This document shows positions 6,654 through 10,961 of a stretch of 10,961 nucleotides of DNA, piece after piece. Below the pieces are notes generated by a model. That model was not told the DNA's origin, searched no databases, and saw nothing but the letters and a program-made list of their open reading frames with translations. Position 1 is the first letter of the stretch. Every line of letters begins with the position of its first letter. This stretch comes from Bacteriovoracaceae bacterium (lineage in GTDB: Bacteria > Bdellovibrionota > Bacteriovoracia > Bacteriovoracales > Bacteriovoracaceae): the NCBI GenBank assembly GCA_007116425.1, contig SKIL01000078.1:1-10961 (forward strand), read 5' to 3'. Both the position numbers and the translations under genes were made by a program.

Positions 6654-7558
6654 TGTCTGGTGAAGTCGTCAATATAAATGGAGAGATTTTTTGCGACCAA
6701 ACACTTTCCCAAGCTAAAGTTTCAGTTTTCGATCGCGGGTTTTTATTTGGTGATTCCGTCTACGAAGTCACAGGTACATATAGCGGCGTTATTTTTAAAA
6801 TTGATGAACACTTAGATCGTCTCTGGAAATCATCTTCACGAATTGGAATGGATATTCCCTTCACCCGTAATGAAATTATTTTTGAAATTGAAAAAACACT
6901 TAAAGCACTCAATAAGGACTCGGCATATATTCGCCTGATTATCACTCGAGGAGAAGGTGAAATCGGTCTCGACCCAGGGCTTGGCCAGCAATGTAATATG
7001 GTTATCATCACGCGAGAGTTCCCTGAGAACCCCAGCTGGTGGTACGATAAAGGCGTAGAGATGATCATTGCGGACATACAGCGCACACCAAAAGAAGCCG
7101 TTGATCCCAATGTGAAGTCAGGTAACTACCTTAATAACGTTCTCGCCTACTCAGAAGCTCGCAAGCAGGGTGCTTTTGATGCAATCATGTTAAATCGTGA
7201 CGGGCACGTCACAGAGGGGACGACAAGTAATATCTGGATTGTTGAAAAGGATCGCCTAATTACTCCTCCAGTCAAGGCCGGGCTACTTGAAGGAATTACA
7301 AGACAAACTCTGATCGGCCTATGTCGAGAAGAAAATATCGGCTTAAGTGAGGAAAATTTTGGCCCAGATCGCTTACTTGCGGCCCAAGAATGCTTTTTAA
7401 CATCTAGCACAAAGCAACTTGTCCCGATTACGAAGATCAATAAAAAACCCATAGGATCAGGGCTCCCGGGTGACACAACTAAGAAATTATTAAAAATATA
7501 CCGCAAACATGTTGACGAATACGTAAAAATGAGGAGAATCTCCCAAAATCACGTTTGA
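6653..7558 (+). CDS. Class IV PLP-dependent aminotransferase (BCAT/D-amino-acid transaminase family)
   Basis: This 301-residue protein is full length for fold-type IV aminotransferases. FDRGFLFGDSVYE (26-38) is the N-terminal signature. K155 in NVKSGNYLNN is the Schiff-base lysine for PLP, E188 in VTEGTTSNIW is the pyridine-nitrogen partner, and LLEGITRQ is the cofactor phosphate loop. Enzymes of this fold transfer amino groups between 2-oxoglutarate and branched-chain or D-amino acids, or act as aminodeoxychorismate lyases. YIRLIITRGEGEIGLDP (92-108) is closest to bacterial and archaeal branched-chain types, while EGTTSN also suits D-amino-acid types, so the substrate is left open. There is no signal peptide, so it is cytoplasmic although coupled to a lipoprotein gene. 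AGGAGG about 8 nt upstream supports the ATG at 6653, which overlaps the preceding stop by one base. Confidence 0.88.
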   Translation: MSGEVVNINGEIFCDQTLSQAKVSVFDRGFLFGDSVYEVTGTYSGVIFKIDEHLDRLWKSSSRIGMDIPFTRNEIIFEIEKTLKALNKDSAYIRLIITRGEGEIGLDPGLGQQCNMVIITREFPENPSWWYDKGVEMIIADIQRTPKEAVDPNVKSGNYLNNVLAYSEARKQGAFDAIMLNRDGHVTEGTTSNIWIVEKDRLITPPVKAGLLEGITRQTLIGLCREENIGLSEENFGPDRLLAAQECFLTSSTKQLVPITKINKKPIGSGLPGDTTKKLLKIYRKHVDEYVKMRRISQNHV

Positions 7559-7581
7559 CAACCGACGTTGGAGTTGATAAA
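7555..7581 (+). promoter_or_regulatory. Candidate promoter for rpsD
   Basis: A perfect -35 TTGACA at 7555-7560 overlaps the stop codon of the aminotransferase gene. GATAAA at 7576-7581 (4/6) is the best -10, with a short 15-nt spacer. A start near 7588 would leave about 50 nt of leader. The leader contains a small possible hairpin, GTCG (7599-7602) with CGAC (7609-7612), which might relate to S4 autoregulation but is too weak to call. I see no terminator after the aminotransferase gene, so read-through may also contribute. Confidence 0.4.
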
Positions 7582-7639
7582 AGTAGCGCTCCTAACTTGT
7601 CGATTGTGCGACTAATTAAATGTTTGAGCTGAGGTTATC

Positions 7640-8269
7640 ATGGCAAAAAGTACTACTGGAAAGAGTCGTTTTAAAGTACAGCGCGCTCTAGGTTTAGAGC
7701 TTCCTGGACTAGGAAAAGGTGGCGCCCTTGAACGTCGTCCATACGGACCGGGTGTTCACGGTGGAAAAAGAAAGAAAATTTCTGACTACGCTGTTCGTCT
7801 AAGAGAGAAGCAAAAGCTTCTTTACCACTACGGACTAAGAGAGAAGCAACTTGTAAACTCTGTTAAAAAAGCGAAAAAAGTTAAAGATAGAGCTTGGATG
7901 GAAACGCTTATTATTAATCTTGAAAGCAGATTGAATAACGTTCTTTTCCGTTTAAACTTTGCACCTTCTGTTCCTGCTGCAGCTCAAATGATTTCTCATG
8001 GACAAGTTTTAGTGAACGGAAAAAAAGTTGATGTTTCTAATTACGTTGTAAAGGTTGGAGATGAAATCTCTCTAAGTGAAAAAGGTTATAATAACCAACT
8101 TTACAAGCAATCAGTTGAATCTCCTCGTATGTCAGCAGTTCCTGCATGCTACAAGGTAGAAGGCTCAGAGAAAAAGAAAGCAACAATGGTTGAAAGACCT
8201 CTTCCTTCAGACATTCCTTTTGAATTTGAAGGTCAGCTTGTGATTGAGTACTACTGGAAAGTTAAGTAA
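7640..8269 (+). CDS. rpsD: 30S ribosomal protein S4
   Basis: This 209-residue protein is the standard bacterial S4. The N-terminal segment has RRPYGPGVHGGKRKK (33-47) and two LREKQ stretches around a YHYGL. The S4 RNA-binding domain follows (METLIINLESRLNNVLFRLNFAP, then QMISHGQVLVNGKKVDVSNYVVKVGDEI), and the end VIEYYWKVK is near the usual YYSR-type end. S4 binds 16S rRNA early in 30S assembly, helps keep decoding accurate, and in E. coli represses its own operon. The N-terminus lacks the zinc-binding cysteines found in some homologues (the C-minus form). Codons such as GTT, CTT, TCT and GCT are favoured, unlike its neighbours, as expected for strong expression. A GAGG precedes the ATG. The gene stands alone, without the rpsM, rpsK, rpoA or rplQ genes that flank it in many bacteria. 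Confidence 0.98.
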   Translation: MAKSTTGKSRFKVQRALGLELPGLGKGGALERRPYGPGVHGGKRKKISDYAVRLREKQKLLYHYGLREKQLVNSVKKAKKVKDRAWMETLIINLESRLNNVLFRLNFAPSVPAAAQMISHGQVLVNGKKVDVSNYVVKVGDEISLSEKGYNNQLYKQSVESPRMSAVPACYKVEGSEKKKATMVERPLPSDIPFEFEGQLVIEYYWKVK

Positions 8270-8298
8270 GAAAATATTTAAGATATTTTATAAAATTG

Positions 8299-8326
8299 AG
8301 GCCTTCGTCAAGAAGGCCTTTTTTTT
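8299..8326 (+). terminator. Intrinsic terminator after rpsD
   Basis: AGGCCTTC (8299-8306) pairs perfectly with GAAGGCCT (8312-8319) across a 5-nt loop and runs straight into eight T residues. This is a strong Rho-independent terminator 30 bp after the rpsD stop. On the minus strand the same hairpin is followed by a looser U-rich stretch, so it may also stop transcripts of the convergent NadD-like gene, which ends at 8336. Confidence 0.92.
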
Positions 8327-8335
8327 GAGCTCAGA

Positions 8336-9226
8336 TTAATTCAAAGCATCCCTAATTGCAGTTGAAGAAATATGCTCATACGGATGAGAGTTCAACAGAT
8401 CAATTTTAATACTGGGATAAAGAGAATGAATCTTTTCTTTTTGTTCCAATAAAGCAGCTTTCTCTATTAACCTTGGAACAACATAAACTCTATCTACGAC
8501 TTGTAACAAAGACTCTACATTAGTCCATTTAAGAAGACCTAAAAAAGTATCGGCCCCCAATAAAAGACTTTTCTTATTCAAAGAAAAACTTGGAAACCAC
8601 TTCACTGTGGGATTTCCCTTTGGCATCCCCCAAAAGCCAGGAAATATTCCATACGGAGTATCCTTCAAAATACAACAAATCTCCTTAAACCTTTCCCAAT
8701 ACTTTTGATCAATTTGCGAACTCTGATCCTTCCAGGGGTTTGAGTCAGGGACAACAATAATAGAGTCATCGGGACACAAGTTTAAACATTCTGAATGACC
8801 TTTATGCCATGGATAAAAGCTTCCTCCAAAGAAGATTACTTTTGAATCATTTTTCAAAAACTGAAGATCTTTTGCCATTAAATGCGGCAAAAGAATTTCA
8901 GACTTCTTTGAATAAAATTCACCCCAAAAAAGCCCTAATGCCCAACATAAATAGGCCCCTTGCCCCAATGAGATATCCTGCCCTTCGATCAGTTCAATTA
9001 CAGGAACGTAAGGCCTTTCCCTCCGCAGAACTAAATCACACCCAAGCAAATGGTAAACCGGGATATCATAGGAGGAAACATTGATTTCACCCATATATGT
9101 CGCTGTTTTTAATAAATTTTCAGCAAACTCATAGGGATAAAAAATATTTCCTTTTTCGAACTGAACTAAAGAGAGTTGATCTCCAGAGCCTGTGAAAATA
9201 ATAAGCCGGTGTGACGCTTGCTTCAC
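8336..9226 (-). CDS. NadD/NMNAT-family nucleotidyltransferase with an extra N-terminal domain
   Basis: The C-terminal 165 residues are a nucleotidyltransferase of the HxGH superfamily. The ATP-binding motif GGSFYPWHKGH is at 134-144 (canonical GGxFxPxHxGH), VVPDSNPWKD follows, LLGADTFLGLLKW matches the NadD GxDxxxxLxxW block, and ISSTAIR (286-292) is the C-terminal ISSTxIR motif. NadD adenylates nicotinate mononucleotide in NAD synthesis; catalytic motifs are intact, so activity on this or a related nucleotide is likely. NadD usually starts a few residues before GGxFxP, but here residues 1-128 form an additional domain that I do not recognise. It is soluble-looking, with RLIIFTGSGDQLSLVQF at 7-23 and an aromatic, Leu-rich GAYLCWALGLFWGEFY at 90-105. 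The start is GTG (9226), supported by GGAG 7 nt upstream. Because of the added domain I leave the symbol blank; nadD is the nearest name. Confidence 0.8.
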   Translation of the reverse strand: MKQASHRLIIFTGSGDQLSLVQFEKGNIFYPYEFAENLLKTATYMGEINVSSYDIPVYHLLGCDLVLRRERPYVPVIELIEGQDISLGQGAYLCWALGLFWGEFYSKKSEILLPHLMAKDLQFLKNDSKVIFFGGSFYPWHKGHSECLNLCPDDSIIVVPDSNPWKDQSSQIDQKYWERFKEICCILKDTPYGIFPGFWGMPKGNPTVKWFPSFSLNKKSLLLGADTFLGLLKWTNVESLLQVVDRVYVVPRLIEKAALLEQKEKIHSLYPSIKIDLLNSHPYEHISSTAIRDALN

Positions 9227-9377
9227 TTCTTTACTCCGAAGTCATTAATTAAAGCCTAAAATTTGATATATAAGAGCCTAACATATCGAAATCCCAATGC
9301 ATAGAAATGGAATTCTCATTGAGTAAAAAATACCAAAAGGATTTACCGCATGGCGACATTCGGATAGAATTTCGCTC
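9227..9377. other. Divergent intergenic region
   Basis: This AT-rich 151-bp spacer must hold promoters for both flanking genes. Plus-strand TTGATA (9263-9268, 5/6 to a -35) has only a poor TATCGA as a -10 at 15 nt. On the minus strand, TTGGGA followed about 18-19 nt later by TTATAT/TATATA is a weak candidate. An ATG at 9350 with AAGGA about 8 nt upstream opens a five-codon frame ending at 9367. None of these is strong enough to call alone. Confidence 0.35.
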
Positions 9378-10961
9378 ATGATTCACGGTCGAATACTAAT
9401 CTATTTACTACTGACAGTCTGCCTTACCGGACCATTAAAGCTGCTTGAGGCAGCAGATACAGATGCGTTATCCCAAATCAGAAAGATATCAAAGTCAGAA
9501 TACTTTGTAGGCGAAGGCCATAATTACGAGATATTTCTCCACGACTTCAATAGCTTAACTTATTTGATTGAAGCTTTAGGATCATTAATAGAAACACGTA
9601 TGGCCAATAATATACCCCTAAACGGTTATGAGTTAAACCTGATGGGAGAATCAATTAAGGCCTATTTACATTTAACAACCCAAGCAAAGGGCAAAATATA
9701 CGGCCTTCGCAAACTTCGATCTGAGCGCTACTCTCCTGTACTCTTTCAGGACCCTCAAAATTATTTACACGATTTGAAAGAGGTTAAACTTCGTGCAAAA
9801 AAGGTTGAGACGACTCAGCTGATCTTTTCCGCATATTTCTCCCATCAACAAATCCGACTAGCAATCGAAGGTCAAGCAAAATGGGAAGGAAACGGTATCG
9901 CCAATATTAGATCGAGAGCACAAAGAATTGTCTCCAGAGATCAAGTTTTACTTCTTAGCGACTCCTATCGCTCTCTCGTTAGTAATCATAGAAAGCTGTT
10001 GAAAGACCAAGACTCTCGAGTTCAAACACTTGCAGAGAGTTTTTTTGAACTTGATAGCTATCAATACTACATTCTTAAAAGAGATCTTGATGCTTATACA
10101 AATTTAGATAGTGTTATAACAAGAACAAATGACCGTCTTGCTCAGGGGTTTGATGGATTAACACGAATACTTTCTTGGGGGTTTGGCTCCATAGCTGGAA
10201 ATATTCAATGGCGAAGTGGTTATCTAAAAAATAATCAAGAACTTCTCGACATGATGAATAGTGAGCTTAAGCCTTTTGATATTCTGTTTGAAAAAAAGAA
10301 GTTTCTCCTCACGGACAAAACTATTCCTGGTCACTGGGGCCATGTGGGTATATGGATCGGAACAGAGGAACAGTGGAGAACACTAGGAATTTGGGATAAC
10401 CCTAAGTTAGCTTACTTTCAAGAAATGATCGAACAGGGCCATTATATCTTCCAAGTAAGAAGATGGGGCATTGAATTTGATACGGCAGAAACTTTTTCTA
10501 ACCTCGATGAAATCGCGGCCCTGAGAGTAAGTAATCTGGTAGATCCAAGTTATATAAATGAGCAGAGGGCGATTGAGATTTTTCAACGTCTAGAAGATCA
10601 AGTTGGTAAAAAATATGACTTTGCTTTTGATGCCATGGCGACAAATAGAATTATCTGTACCGAACTGATTACTTTGGCCTATGGCCCAATTGAGTGGCCG
10701 AGTGACAAACAGCTGGGAAGATATACAATCACACCAGATCATATGGGAAGACTTTTACTTTATAAAAACTCCCCTCTAGAGTTTGTATTCTACGCCACAG
10801 CAGAGAGTGATAAAGTATTGGTAAAATACACCAAAAGAGATTTCGCAAGAGAGCTAAACTTTTTTGAAAATAAACATGACGGACTTTTCTATGAAAAAAC
10901 TCAAGAATGTGAAAATAATAACAGAAGAAATAGGGGACAAACTCGAGTCGACAGAAGATGC
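9378..10961 (+). CDS. Exported YiiX/Peptidase C92-like cysteine hydrolase, permuted NlpC/P60 fold (3' end cut by window edge)
   Basis: From the ATG at 9378 the frame is open for 528 codons to the right edge. Residues 1-25 look like a signal peptide (IYLLLTVCL core, cleavage near LEA-AD), so the protein should be periplasmic or surface-located. Residues 30-290 are charged and largely helical with no family I recognise. Then comes the permuted papain-like core of the YiiX/YebB (Peptidase C92) group: KPFDILFE at 298-305 matching the family GDIL block, GHWGHVGIWIG with candidate catalytic H322, and IICTELITLAYG with candidate nucleophile C427 followed by E429. His before Cys is the permuted order. 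Relatives act on amide or ester bonds in peptidoglycan, lipids or peptides; the substrate here is unknown. No good Shine-Dalgarno precedes the ATG. About 100 residues follow the Cys before the cut, ending in a basic, Asn/Arg-rich stretch. Confidence 0.75.
   Translation, partial: MIHGRILIYLLLTVCLTGPLKLLEAADTDALSQIRKISKSEYFVGEGHNYEIFLHDFNSLTYLIEALGSLIETRMANNIPLNGYELNLMGESIKAYLHLTTQAKGKIYGLRKLRSERYSPVLFQDPQNYLHDLKEVKLRAKKVETTQLIFSAYFSHQQIRLAIEGQAKWEGNGIANIRSRAQRIVSRDQVLLLSDSYRSLVSNHRKLLKDQDSRVQTLAESFFELDSYQYYILKRDLDAYTNLDSVITRTNDRLAQGFDGLTRILSWGFGSIAGNIQWRSGYLKNNQELLDMMNSELKPFDILFEKKKFLLTDKTIPGHWGHVGIWIGTEEQWRTLGIWDNPKLAYFQEMIEQGHYIFQVRRWGIEFDTAETFSNLDEIAALRVSNLVDPSYINEQRAIEIFQRLEDQVGKKYDFAFDAMATNRIICTELITLAYGPIEWPSDKQLGRYTITPDHMGRLLLYKNSPLEFVFYATAESDKVLVKYTKRDFARELNFFENKHDGLFYEKTQECENNNRRNRGQTRVDRRC

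Noticed and set aside
6760..7506. Two minus-strand frames of 116 and 119 residues opposite the aminotransferase gene
   Set aside because: They are antisense shadows of a well conserved coding region without start signals.
8327..8332. GAGCTC palindrome just past the rpsD terminator
   Set aside because: A single 6-bp palindrome in a spacer is expected by chance and has no further symmetry.
8809..9084. 91-residue plus-strand frame opposite the NadD-like gene
   Set aside because: It is antisense to the conserved gene, low in complexity, and matches no family I know.
1..10961. tRNA, rRNA, CRISPR array, insertion sequence, attachment site
   Set aside because: I saw no cloverleaf-like tRNA sequence, regularly spaced repeats, transposase or integrase motifs, or flanking inverted repeats of element length.

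Overview
The window is a compact bacterial segment of moderate-to-low GC (low forties by eye). It holds ten protein genes, two of them cut by the window edges, and no RNA genes, CRISPR arrays or mobile elements that I can see. The mix suggests a Gram-negative bacterium of the Bdellovibrionota, most like Bacteriovorax and relatives: an outer-membrane-type lipoprotein, a BolA/monothiol-glutaredoxin pair, a cysteine-free ribosomal protein S4, and a protein ending in a CFI-box C-terminal region. That placement is inference from protein style and has not been tested by a search.

Layout. 1-2540 (minus) is a long open frame for a DinG-type helicase with an N-terminal DEDDh exonuclease; its last C-terminal part lies beyond the left edge. 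A 118-bp divergent spacer with a good sigma70-type promoter leads to a plus-strand group: a four-helix membrane protein of DUF420/CtaM type, bolA and a CGFS glutaredoxin (grxD). grxD runs 14 bp into the convergent yebC gene. Upstream of yebC on the same strand is an exported beta-rich protein with an FN3-like part and a CFI-box C-terminus. Divergent from it is a plus-strand pair joined by TAATG: a lipoprotein with a rhodanese-like domain whose catalytic Cys is replaced by Asp, then a class IV PLP aminotransferase. rpsD follows alone, with a candidate promoter of its own and a strong intrinsic terminator. Converging on it is a minus-strand NadD-family nucleotidyltransferase with an unexplained N-terminal domain of about 125 residues. 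A 151-bp divergent spacer separates that gene from an exported YiiX/Peptidase C92-like cysteine hydrolase, which runs off the right edge.

Functional links. The clearest is BolA with the CGFS glutaredoxin, which in known systems form [2Fe-2S]-bridged complexes in iron-sulfur trafficking and iron sensing. The membrane protein ahead of them has three well placed histidines and may be a haem- or copper-related oxidase assembly factor, so the group may concern metal cofactors. Core information processing is represented by DinG (structured DNA, Fe-S dependent), YebC (translation) and S4. Three exported proteins (CFI-box protein, rhodanese-like lipoprotein, C92-like hydrolase) belong to the cell envelope. 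I see no obvious new multi-gene defence or metabolic system. The most unusual items are the degenerate rhodanese lipoprotein coupled to an aminotransferase, the NadD-family protein with an extra domain, and the CFI-box protein.
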